Virus record (IMG/VR): IMGVR_UViG_3300021093_000356
Location: 1-23,997 of that record
Source: a virus
Strand: one strand, 5' to 3'
DNA length: 23,997 bases
The notes under the pieces are model-generated. The model saw nothing but the letters and a program-made list of their open reading frames with translations. It did not search any database and had not been told where the DNA came from. Of this stretch, positions 9,401-15,284 are shown piece by piece. A program made the position numbers and the translations under genes. Every line of letters begins with the position of its first letter. Position 1 is the first letter of the stretch.

Positions 9401-10711
9401 GAAGAATATATCATATAATTTTCCACCAGCCCAATCACCAGCAAATCCACCTATGATAGCACCTAATGGTCCACCAAAACCAGTACCAATAGTACCTAAA
9501 ATACCAGCGCCGATTGCCTTAAATGCAGCTCTTCCTAGTGGTTCTCCCATTGCAACAGAGAGACCAAAGTCTAATAATGCGCCAATTAGAGGTAATCTTT
9601 TAACGAAAGGTCTAATTACTTTTAATGCAGTTTTTGTTCCACCTTTACCGAGAACACCAACGGCAGTTTTTCTTAGTGCATTTTGAACTCCAGATCGTGC
9701 ATACTTACCACCCAGAGACTTTACGGCATCATTGCCAAATCTCTTCCTAGCCGCCTCGATACCATATCTGTCTGCATACCTTCTGGCAGCCGCTGGTGAG
9801 GTTGTGGGACCTGTTCTGCCTGGGCCTGAACCAGTTATCCCTGTCTGTGGCTTTCCTCTATTTCGGGAGTTATTGTTGTTATTATTATTTTTTTTAAAAT
9901 TAGATTCCTTTCCAAGTATACCTGCAATATCTCTGAATAAAGACATTGGATCTGAAAGCCACCTTAAAGTCAAAATACCTGGAATAGCAGTTAATATTTG
10001 GCCTAATCCCTGGAAAGTTTGTCCTATATCTCCTTTTCTCAGTCCATCAACAGTATCAAATATTCCAGATCCAAGTGTTATTATTGATCCTGCAATAAAT
10101 CCACCTACTTTTTCTACTACATTAAAAAGAAATTTACATACTTTTTGTATACCTATAAATATTTTTCCAACTTTTTCTGTGTTCTTTGGATCCATCATCC
10201 ATTTTAAAACACTACTTGTTATTGCATACTTGATGAATAACTGCAATAAATCTTTTATAAAATCAAAAAATCCTGAAGCTGGTTTAGTAACTTTTTCTGC
10301 AATTGCTTGAGGTTTAATTCCCAAAGGATTTCTTTCTGAAGTATCTTCTGATTTTGAATCTAAAGACCTTCTAGAAGCATTTTTTTCCGCAAACTCTTTT
10401 TTCTTCTCAGACTTTAAATCATCAGCTCTTAACTTTGCAGATTTGAGATTATCTTTAGATTCTCTCTTATCAATTGTTTCAAAAACTTTAAATGTTTTAA
10501 CTAAAGACTGGTTGAATGAAACAAGTTGAGAGTTCAACGAGTTTATAGCTTGACCTAAATTATTAAAAGCCTTTAACGATGTCTTGAAAGACGAAAATGC
10601 AGGGTCTGAATCTGCAGATTTTTTCTTGCCATTAACAAGCACTTTCGCACCTAACTTTGTAGATACGGAAGAAAATTTAGTAAATTTCTTTTTTGCTGTT
10701 ACTGTGGCCAT
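6407..10711 (-). CDS. First tape-measure-like protein with three wall-active domains
   Basis: At 1434 residues this is the largest gene in the window. The N-terminal part (about 1-330) is coiled and amphipathic and shares WMMDPKNTEKVGKIF with the next gene. A Gly-rich hydrophobic stretch lies at about 371-430. Three peptidoglycan-active domains then follow. A phage-tail lysozyme-like domain at about 630-780 has FAHESAGF with E654. A peptidase M15-like domain at about 850-955 has the zinc motif HPYGAAID (H897, D904) and DDAMH (D942, H945). A transglycosylase-like domain at about 1080-1200 has AESTGN (E1102) and SYGLWQIN. Near the C-terminus LTPMQEWAKNFP is repeated. The ATG overlaps the preceding TAA as TAATG. 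The protein probably sets tail length and opens the cell wall. Domain names rest on motifs I can see. Confidence 0.8.
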   Translation of the reverse strand: MATVTAKKKFTKFSSVSTKLGAKVLVNGKKKSADSDPAFSSFKTSLKAFNNLGQAINSLNSQLVSFNQSLVKTFKVFETIDKRESKDNLKSAKLRADDLKSEKKKEFAEKNASRRSLDSKSEDTSERNPLGIKPQAIAEKVTKPASGFFDFIKDLLQLFIKYAITSSVLKWMMDPKNTEKVGKIFIGIQKVCKFLFNVVEKVGGFIAGSIITLGSGIFDTVDGLRKGDIGQTFQGLGQILTAIPGILTLRWLSDPMSLFRDIAGILGKESNFKKNNNNNNNSRNRGKPQTGITGSGPGRTGPTTSPAAARRYADRYGIEAARKRFGNDAVKSLGGKYARSGVQNALRKTAVGVLGKGGTKTALKVIRPFVKRLPLIGALLDFGLSVAMGEPLGRAAFKAIGAGILGTIGTGFGGPLGAIIGGFAGDWAGGKLYDIFFGQKPKGPPPKTEEFERGGIVRDGKKLTPQQVGGILVDATSQTVKNLGPGGKLADQMLGAEIGQLQVQFGKSGVLINQSKLAASTKKPSKSEIKQGSAPDEAESLIAKDTAPNITKGQLSSDTSVTGLLASVVGVLGMLVNKDFNKEGSTTGSTGTGAAPAGTPAGTGSDTGSVDSSGIPAAGGSVVDKGVAIAKKFQSNLGMTKEAAAAIAGNFAHESAGFIPGIREGGPFGRNSKPWPKGTTRRGYGWAQWTNSVPGDRYDKFIESYGGDYNKVPTNEDNFKFAVNEMRTTEKLSEGFKKMTDTAKAAVWFRKNWERAGVHHDGPRISYAKGILAKMASGGMLMAPAEYKNREQQHIINTKLAEAKKTESKKKPEFAAGGSHRVVPNTSSTSWAAGVPLTYINSKSGRRAEVAKALAQRFQGFVYELEGTGYKINEMGGFRPDGPPSGNKDGKGPLYAHPYGAAIDINWTRNPAFKGKRYGDFPSNVGQIAAKYGLGWGSFFDDAMHFSAMKRERGSGIGGRDISRESLLKATGDKWDASADPGAAPGDQPSSSSPSSNSQQTQSAPAENWWDTLGKALSGETARQMISGQPASSSSSPSSSPSSSPSSSPGTGSTTPDPNASYTPGSIPTSGALNKQQLVSLALKVGFKGRHAAIAAAVAWAESTGNPMAHNKKPPDNSYGLWQINMIGDLGPRRRKNWGLNSNEELFKPETNAKIAYKISGGVNFSAWTTFTGGKYKAHLAECQKALAGLQTKSAAAGGLIDLNFNPNSLNFTPDSSGMFNSIADSLSKNPFGTKPGKLTPMQEWAKNFPEMAKKVKPGQSGYDDIQSYLNPSPSLNFAKGIDMSKISYSPTSPTATPPKPKEDKKEVKLTPMQEWAKNFPAMAKRVKPGQSGYEEIQAYLFPNKYANIAAKGFELAQNGIDLSNIKPASTSMSNANTQIVKESPKLPDENMFTKNKVVILNNFRRQIIPTPPPQVVETTAMPQACYKSFFTMY
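6707..7000. repeat. Duplicated LTPMQEWAKNFP segment in tape measure 1
   Basis: Two copies, at about 6707-6788 and 6919-7000, encode near-identical segments of about 30 residues (LTPMQEWAKNFP, then KPGQSGY and an IQ-YL end). Their DNA is also very similar, which suggests a recent duplication or gene conversion. In each copy a Pro-rich linker follows. Confidence 0.85.
7565..7600. repeat. 12-nt tandem repeat encoding SSSP linker
   Basis: Three exact copies of AGGACTAGAACT (plus strand) encode SSSP repeats between the M15-like and the transglycosylase-like domains of tape measure 1. The unit is four codons long, so copy changes are in frame. Confidence 0.92.
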
Positions 10712-10905
10712 TATAGATCGTGCCTAGCTGCTTGGTTTTGTTTTTGAATTCTATCATTCTCTTCTTTAATATATTGAGTCAACAGAATAACATAAGAATC
10801 TCTCTCCCAGGGCATCATATTTTCAATGTCTTGCAAACTGTACTTATGATGTTGCATTAAGGCAAAATTTAATCGTATATAATTCTCTAGAGAATTATAT
10901 ATCAT
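10711..10905 (-). CDS. Small tail assembly chaperone, second-frame domain (T-like)
   Basis: This 64-codon frame lies between gp26 and the first tape measure, the standard place of the second tape-measure chaperone domain (lambda T, P2 E'). The protein is helical and has the pattern YSLQDIENMMPWERDSYV followed by an acidic/basic helix, which resembles many such small tail proteins (my recollection of the family, not a search). Its ATG at 10905 has no Shine-Dalgarno sequence; upstream is only TTTTTTCGCATAGCG. The frame is -1 relative to gp26 and open across the gp26 stop, so it may be made as a gp26 fusion by frameshifting, by re-initiation, or both. Its TAA overlaps the next ATG (TAATG). It might be the counterpart of T4 gp51 by position only. 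Confidence 0.75.
   Translation of the reverse strand: MIYNSLENYIRLNFALMQHHKYSLQDIENMMPWERDSYVILLTQYIKEENDRIQKQNQAARHDL
10876..10901. repeat. 26-nt perfect palindrome behind the frameshift site
   Basis: The 26 bases are fully self-complementary (half-site TATATAATTCTCT). In RNA they give an 11-bp stem with a CTAG loop, starting 12 nt after the slippery heptamer and just behind the ATG of the 64-codon frame. It could stimulate frameshifting, hide the start region, or bind a protein. The stem is AT-rich, so its strength is modest. Confidence 0.8.
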
Positions 10906-10907
10906 CG

Positions 10908-11618
10908 CTATGCGAAAAAAGATGCTAGACCCTCAATTCTAACTTCACTTTCAACCTCAGTATTAGGATTTGTTACCTTAACTACTTTTTCTAGTTTAGG
11001 CATAGTTTCAAAGAATTTTTGAAGTTTTTGGAATTGTTTGTTGTCCATACTTTCAATAAATTCCATAACTTCTTTTTTGGGAACATCTTTTGTTTCCCAA
11101 ACTTCTTCTCCACTAAAAATTTGATCTATACAACTTGCAGTAAGATCAAATGCAGTTTCTGCACCAGCATCAACAGTAAAGTTATTCTTGACGAATGTAT
11201 CTAAACTTGGATACTTCATAATGACTCCAACGTTATCATCAATTTGAATTTTTGGATCATGAGCTTCAGGCATCTCCACTTCAATTTCATCAAGATTGAT
11301 GTCTACAGTTACTTCGGTAGCACCGTCATCTGGACATGTTATTGTTACTGTAGAAACTTCACCAACAGATTTAGATCTGATTTTTAGGAAAATATATTCG
11401 ATTTCAAATGTAGGCAGATCATCTACCTTTTTCTTTAAGGTAGTGCAATTTTTAATGATGGTTTTTACAGCATTGATCATTTGTTTTTGATCTTCAGTTT
11501 CCATAGCCATAATAAGAATTTTTTCTTCTTTGACTAAGAAAGGTCTATATTTGATTTTTTCTTTTGTAGTTGGTAAAATCAACTCATATTCAGGCGTTAC
11601 AAGTTTAGGTAAAGGCAT
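10908..11618 (-). CDS. 26: Baseplate hub assembly protein gp26
   Basis: The 236-residue protein has the size and character of the T4 gp26 family (T4_baseplate). It opens with a beta-rich N-terminus (LVTPEYELILPTTKEKIKYRPFLVKEEK), includes a TITCPDDGATEVTVDINLDE segment, and ends with a helical half containing KEVMEFIESMDNKQFQKLQKFF. In T4, gp26 is needed for hub assembly around the tape measure gp29, a chaperone-like role in the cytoplasm. A clear AGGAGTAATT site precedes the ATG at 11618. It heads the operon of tape measures and hub. The last codons, TCT TTT TTC GCA TAG, contain a T-TTT-TTC heptamer in the correct frame for -1 slippage. Slippage would join residue 235 through R-I-A to the whole next frame, giving a product of about 302 residues. 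Confidence 0.82.
   Translation of the reverse strand: MPLPKLVTPEYELILPTTKEKIKYRPFLVKEEKILIMAMETEDQKQMINAVKTIIKNCTTLKKKVDDLPTFEIEYIFLKIRSKSVGEVSTVTITCPDDGATEVTVDINLDEIEVEMPEAHDPKIQIDDNVGVIMKYPSLDTFVKNNFTVDAGAETAFDLTASCIDQIFSGEEVWETKDVPKKEVMEFIESMDNKQFQKLQKFFETMPKLEKVVKVTNPNTEVESEVRIEGLASFFA
10914..10920 (-). promoter_or_regulatory. Candidate -1 ribosomal frameshift heptamer
   Basis: In the gp26 reading frame the sequence is T TTT TTC, a valid X-XXY-YYZ slippery heptamer, one codon before the gp26 stop (10910-10908). After a -1 slip the frame reads CGC ATA GCG ATG and continues in the 64-codon frame with no stop. A perfect palindrome starts 12 nt downstream. The downstream frame has no ribosome binding site of its own. 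Confidence 0.6.
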
Positions 11619-11651
11619 AATTACTCCTATTAAAACATTTCAGTGTATCTT

Positions 11652-11659
11652 TATTTATT
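11652..11659 (-). promoter_or_regulatory. Candidate late promoter for gp26 and the tape-measure operon
   Basis: AATAAATA on the minus strand matches 7 of 8 positions of the T4 late motif TATAAATA. It overlaps the stop codon of the gp54-like gene. The expected start near 11640 gives a leader of about 22 nt with the strong gp26 ribosome binding site. In AT-rich DNA such motifs also occur by chance. Confidence 0.4.
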
Positions 11660-12470
11660 TGGGATTAGCACCATTAATATTATTGAATGGAGGTAGTCCT
11701 AAGTCTTTTTTCTTTTGAGCGTTATTTTGAATTATCTTCTTAGTTATATCTACAGACTGTTTCATTCTATCACTACTTTCACCCTTAGCCTTGACAAATG
11801 AATTTCTATTATTTCTAGTTTGAAGAGCAACGGTATTAGCTTCATTTCTCATCAATCTGTATCTCTCATAATAGAAACTAACTTGAAATTTTAATAGTTG
11901 AGAACTTCCACCACTAAGAGACATTGATCCTACATTAAATGGGAAACAATTATAAACTCTGTATACAGAAGTCTCTACATTTTCATAGTCAAATAATCCT
12001 TTTTTCCAAGCACCATTATCAAAGTCTTCAATTCCTTTTTCATACTTAGTTATTGTCATATAAGGACTGACTAACTGTTTATAGTATGTAACATGGTGAG
12101 ATACATCACTGTTAATAGCTCCCAACCATTTTTCAAATAAGTATCTAATCTCTGCATACTTATCTACATGAAAAGACAACTGAATTTCACTGTAACTTGT
12201 TCCTGTAGGATAACGGAACATTGTGCCAAATAATTTATGTTCAGCTGTGTTGAGATTTTTACTTGGTAGTGTGACTTCATCGCACATACCATCTATTAAA
12301 TCAGATAATCTATTTTTTCCTATCTCTCTTACTCCCATATTAAAAAATTCGCTACCAATAACTTTAAGTACTGGTGGCGGTTCAATTTGCACCAAATATA
12401 GATTAGAAGTCTGATAACCATTATTAACTAACAGATTTCTAAATGTGTTTATGGAATTACCTATTGCCAT
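11655..12470 (-). CDS. 54: Baseplate tail-tube initiator, gp54-like
   Basis: The 271-residue protein looks like a tail-tube-fold protein. Its opening (NNGYQTSNLYLVQIEPP) is followed by strands and the phrase CDEVTLPSKNLNT, then FRYPTGTSYSEIQLSFHVD, typical of the gp19/gp54 fold. Later, VYNCFPFNVGSMSLSGG and LKFQVSFYYERYRL form the matching C-terminal strands. In T4, gp54 sits on gp48 on top of the baseplate and starts tail-tube polymerisation. Its start overlaps the upstream gene by 14 nt, and gp48 lies nearby in divergent orientation, which fits the T4 order 48-54. The tail-tube protein gp19 itself is an alternative, but the position and length favour gp54. Confidence 0.65.
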   Translation of the reverse strand: MAIGNSINTFRNLLVNNGYQTSNLYLVQIEPPPVLKVIGSEFFNMGVREIGKNRLSDLIDGMCDEVTLPSKNLNTAEHKLFGTMFRYPTGTSYSEIQLSFHVDKYAEIRYLFEKWLGAINSDVSHHVTYYKQLVSPYMTITKYEKGIEDFDNGAWKKGLFDYENVETSVYRVYNCFPFNVGSMSLSGGSSQLLKFQVSFYYERYRLMRNEANTVALQTRNNRNSFVKAKGESSDRMKQSVDITKKIIQNNAQKKKDLGLPPFNNINGANPK

Positions 12471-12933
12471 TTTTCCAAACGATTTCCTTTTCTAAAGAAT
12501 TTTGTTTTTTGTTTTTTATAGTATAAAACTTCTCTAAAGGTAATTTCGCAGATCCACTCCAATCATTTTTATTCACTGGATATATCGATGTTGTTACCTT
12601 ACTATCTTCATATCTGGTGATAATACTTTTAGGTATGCTCATAGAATTATTTAGAAGCTTTTCTACAAGCAAAACCCTTTTCTCTGGTTTTAATAAATGA
12701 AGATTCGCACCAACAAATCCATCATCATAGGTTTCTAAAACATAAACTAGGGGATATCTATCGTTCTTCTTACTATTTGAGTTTTCATATTCAAAATAAA
12801 CCAAACTTCCTATTTTTGGTCTTCTGATTGGATTAGAAGAATCCTGTAATAACTCAAAAAATTGTTTTCTGAACCAATCTGCAGATTTTTTCTTTCCTTG
12901 AGTTGAATCAAGTATTTTATCGTAGATGTTCAT
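12457..12933 (-). CDS. Conserved-type protein of unknown function next to gp4
   Basis: The start at 12933 gives 158 residues and overlaps the gp4 stop as ATGA, which is more likely than a TTG 39 nt upstream. A GGAGAAAG element lies before it. Residues near the middle, RYPLVYVLETYDDGFVGANLHLL, are a pattern I associate with an unnamed protein found in many T4-like phages, with a short beta-rich core around PKIGSLVYFEYE. The rest is helical and basic. No catalytic motif is clear. By position between gp4 and the tube initiator it is probably a virion or DNA-packaging-completion protein, but this is inference from context only. Confidence 0.75.
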   Translation of the reverse strand: MNIYDKILDSTQGKKKSADWFRKQFFELLQDSSNPIRRPKIGSLVYFEYENSNSKKNDRYPLVYVLETYDDGFVGANLHLLKPEKRVLLVEKLLNNSMSIPKSIITRYEDSKVTTSIYPVNKNDWSGSAKLPLEKFYTIKNKKQNSLEKEIVWKNGNR

Positions 12934-13364
12934 ACTTTTAAGTCTTTCTCCGTTAGAACTAAAAATTCCCAAAGATGATCCTTACAAAATTCTTCAGCAG
13001 CTGCCCATTTACACTGATTTACAATATATTGATTCACCTCAGCGAGATATTGTTTTGTTCTTCTTTTTGTACTCGTCGGTGGTTTAGTAAACCTTTCTGG
13101 TTTTATTTCAACTAAGTATTTTTTAATTTCACCTCTAGAGTTTCTAACTTTCATGAAGAAGTCAGGAAAGTATCTATGCATCTTTTTGTCAATAGGCGAA
13201 TAATAAGGAATTATCAGTTCTTCACTTCCCCACTGCAAAACACTTTCTTTTATGTCACAGTATTTCATGAACTTCAATTCCCAAGAAGACCTATAAATAA
13301 TATTAGTATAGTCTCCTATATATTTATTTTTGTTGGTGGGTACAAATTTACCAGAGTAGTTCAT
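12930..13364 (-). CDS. 4: Head completion protein gp4 (PD-(D/E)XK nuclease-like)
   Basis: The 144 residues match T4 gp4 (also called gp50) closely in layout: SGKFVPTNKNKYIGD, IIYRSSWELKFMKY, then HRYFPDFF and YLVEIKPE. E29, D68, E86 and K88 form the pattern of a TnsA-like PD-(D/E)XK nuclease. In T4 this protein completes filled heads before tail attachment, perhaps trimming DNA at the portal. The C-terminal WAAAEEFCKDHLWEFLVLTEKDL region is also typical. The ATG at 13364-13362 abuts the divergent gp48 ATG with no gap (CATATG), so its translation start signals lie inside gp48. The downstream gene overlaps its stop by ATGA. Confidence 0.9.
   Translation of the reverse strand: MNYSGKFVPTNKNKYIGDYTNIIYRSSWELKFMKYCDIKESVLQWGSEELIIPYYSPIDKKMHRYFPDFFMKVRNSRGEIKKYLVEIKPERFTKPPTSTKRRTKQYLAEVNQYIVNQCKWAAAEEFCKDHLWEFLVLTEKDLKV
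13292..13299 (+). promoter_or_regulatory. T4-type late promoter for gp48-gp53
   Basis: TATAAATA, an exact match to the T4 late -10 motif, lies on the plus strand inside gp4, 65 nt before the gp48 ATG. It is the only such perfect motif in front of the plus-strand genes. It would make a transcript starting near 13310 that is antisense to the 5' end of gp4 mRNA. Confidence 0.55.
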
Positions 13365-14288
13365 ATGTCATCTATATTCAAATATCCTGCAGATATGGCT
13401 GACTTAAATGCAGCTGCGGGGTTAGATATTGGAAGTGACTCACGAGGAAGAGTTAAAGATCTTATGTGTATGAGAGTTCTCGACTCTTCAAGTAATGCTG
13501 TAAATCCATATTCTAACATAACCCCCTCAGGATTTGTTGCTGGTGGATCCGCTCCAGCAAAAGCGTCCATATGGTTATATATGCCCCAAAGTATTAATGC
13601 AAGTTATTCAATTGAGTATGCAGACATAAACTTAGGAGTAATAGGAAAAGGAGCACTACAAGGTGTTGCTGATGGGCAGTTTTCATCTGGGGATGCACAA
13701 CAAATAGGTCAGAAGTTAAAAGCAATGGCAGAAGGTATGTTCCCAGAAGTTCAAATGGGCACTATTGGTAATGCAATTGGTATTGCAAATAATGGACTCG
13801 GATTGGAAGGGGGTTCACTTAGTGGATCTGATGTTAGTGCATTGACGCAGAAAAAAGCATTTAACCCATATTTAGAAAACGTATTCAAAGGTGTTGGGTT
13901 TCGAACTCACCCATTTAATTTTAAATTTGTTGTTAGATCAGCAGCCGAAGGAGTACAGGTAAAAGGAATAATTAAAACCCTAAAAGAAGCAATGCACCCA
14001 GATTTTTCTGGAGGTGGAAATAGATTCTTAAAAATTCCAGATTTATTTGATATTAAATTTGTCAGAAATTCTGGTAACTTATCTGCTACTAATGTATTAT
14101 ATAAATTTAAACCCTGCGTTTTAACAAGTTTGAATGTAAACTATACCCCAGATGGATACTATGCTGTACCTGGAGATTTGTTACTAAACGAATGGAATGA
14201 TATCTCAGTTTCTGTTGATATTTCACTGCAATTTAAAGAAACTCAGATTCTCACGAAAAAAGATTTCAAAGATACTATTACTTTCTAA
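13365..14288 (+). CDS. 48: Baseplate tail-tube cap gp48
   Basis: The ATG at 13365 gives 307 residues starting MSSIFKYPADMADL. A longer frame from 13176 is ignored because it overlaps gp4 completely. The conserved segment AFNPYLENVFKGVGFRTH plus FNFKFVVRSAAEG marks T4 gp48. The C-terminal VLTSLNVNYTPDGYYAVPGD and SVSVDISLQFKE are strands of the tube fold. gp48 caps the central baseplate and, with gp54, provides the platform for the tail tube. The start is back to back with gp4, and only a weak AGAG element lies upstream, so its ribosome binding site is poor. It is 2 nt from gp53. Confidence 0.85.
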   Translation: MSSIFKYPADMADLNAAAGLDIGSDSRGRVKDLMCMRVLDSSSNAVNPYSNITPSGFVAGGSAPAKASIWLYMPQSINASYSIEYADINLGVIGKGALQGVADGQFSSGDAQQIGQKLKAMAEGMFPEVQMGTIGNAIGIANNGLGLEGGSLSGSDVSALTQKKAFNPYLENVFKGVGFRTHPFNFKFVVRSAAEGVQVKGIIKTLKEAMHPDFSGGGNRFLKIPDLFDIKFVRNSGNLSATNVLYKFKPCVLTSLNVNYTPDGYYAVPGDLLLNEWNDISVSVDISLQFKETQILTKKDFKDTITF

Positions 14289-14290
14289 TC

Positions 14291-15205
14291 ATGTATTACT
14301 TTCAACTTTTACCAGATATAGCATTATCCACACCAACATCAATTGATAGTAGTGCAAAAACAACAGCAAAGAATATCTTTAGAAGTATCAGATTTAGATC
14401 TGATATGAAAAGATATACTCAATTTTATGAAAAATATGTCATATTAGATGGTGAAAGACCAATGGATGTTTCCATGAAATTTTATGAGGATCCAAACTAC
14501 GATTGGTTAGTCATTTTATTCAATAACATCAAAAATGTAGATAATGAATGGCCAAGAAGCACACAACAAATCAATGAAATAATTAGAACAAAATATACAG
14601 ATCCATATTCAGTTCATCACTATGAAACTAAACAAGTAATATTTGAAGGTGATGAAATTTTACCAGAAGGTAAAGTAGTACAAGAAAACTTTACTTTTAC
14701 AACGCCTTCTCAAATTTCTGGATTTGGTTTTAATGGGATTATTACATCTGGAAGTCCTATTATTCAAATTAGAGGAAGTGCAGAAATTCTGTCTTCTGGA
14801 CCTGCTGTATTTAAAAATGTATTTAAAGGTGGTCCATTATTTGTTCCTCCTAGTATTTTCCCTGATGGTACTGAAATAATAGAATGTAGAAGAAATATAG
14901 ATAATACCTATTATGTTCTGGTAGATCAAAATGCTCTTGTTACATCAACTACTCCAATTTTATTTGGAACTTCAAAATACGGTCCTGTGACTTTAAAAGG
15001 TGAACAACTCATAAAAACTGTTTATAACCAAGATTATGAAATGGAATTAAATGATAAAAAACGATCAATATCTCTTTTAAATCCAAGTCTACTAACACAA
15101 GCAGTTGAAGAGTTTAGAGAAAAACTTGCATATAAGGAATTGACGGAATTTGCACCAGAAGAAATGGAATTCACAATAGAACAAAAAATAAGTTCTTTTT
15201 ATTAG
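14291..15205 (+). CDS. 53: Baseplate wedge subunit gp53
   Basis: The 304-residue protein begins MYYFQLLPDIAL. It carries the gp53 signature near residues 50-80, with ILDGERPMDVSMKFY, NYDWLVILFNNI and WPRSTQQINEII, followed by HHYETKQVIFEG. gp53 closes baseplate wedges by joining neighbours through a LysM-like fold. It is longer than T4 gp53 (196 residues), as the middle (about 120-240) holds an extra beta-rich insertion with several Gly-Ser turns. The ATG lies 2 nt after the gp48 stop, so both share one transcript. A strong terminator begins 5 nt after the stop. Confidence 0.88.
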   Translation: MYYFQLLPDIALSTPTSIDSSAKTTAKNIFRSIRFRSDMKRYTQFYEKYVILDGERPMDVSMKFYEDPNYDWLVILFNNIKNVDNEWPRSTQQINEIIRTKYTDPYSVHHYETKQVIFEGDEILPEGKVVQENFTFTTPSQISGFGFNGIITSGSPIIQIRGSAEILSSGPAVFKNVFKGGPLFVPPSIFPDGTEIIECRRNIDNTYYVLVDQNALVTSTTPILFGTSKYGPVTLKGEQLIKTVYNQDYEMELNDKKRSISLLNPSLLTQAVEEFREKLAYKELTEFAPEEMEFTIEQKISSFY

Positions 15206-15209
15206 AAAA

Positions 15210-15242
15210 CCCTGGCAAAGATTTTTGCCAGGGATTTTTTTT
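15210..15242 (+). terminator. Intrinsic terminator between gp53 and gp32
   Basis: A perfect 10-bp stem (CCCTGGCAAA with TTTGCCAGGG) and a 4-nt loop are followed by ATTTTTTTT on the plus strand. On the minus strand the same stem is followed only by TTTTC, so it may weakly stop gp32 transcripts too. It separates convergent late and replication units. Confidence 0.92.
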
Positions 15243-15284
15243 CGCGCTATTTGTGAATTGTAGCTCGATTTAGGTTAGGGGGGG

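Noticed and set aside
10153-10160. TATAAATA on the plus strand within tape measure 1
   Set aside because: No plus-strand gene follows for 3 kb; it shows that the motif can arise by chance in this AT-rich DNA.
2680-10310. Several long plus-strand open frames opposite the tape measures
   Set aside because: They are shadows of the minus-strand genes, with Pro/Ala/Ser-rich composition expected from antisense of Gly/Ala/Ser codons, and have no start signals.
13176-13364. 63-codon extension upstream of gp48
   Set aside because: It lies antisense within gp4 and lacks gp48-like sequence; the ATG at 13365 fits the family start.
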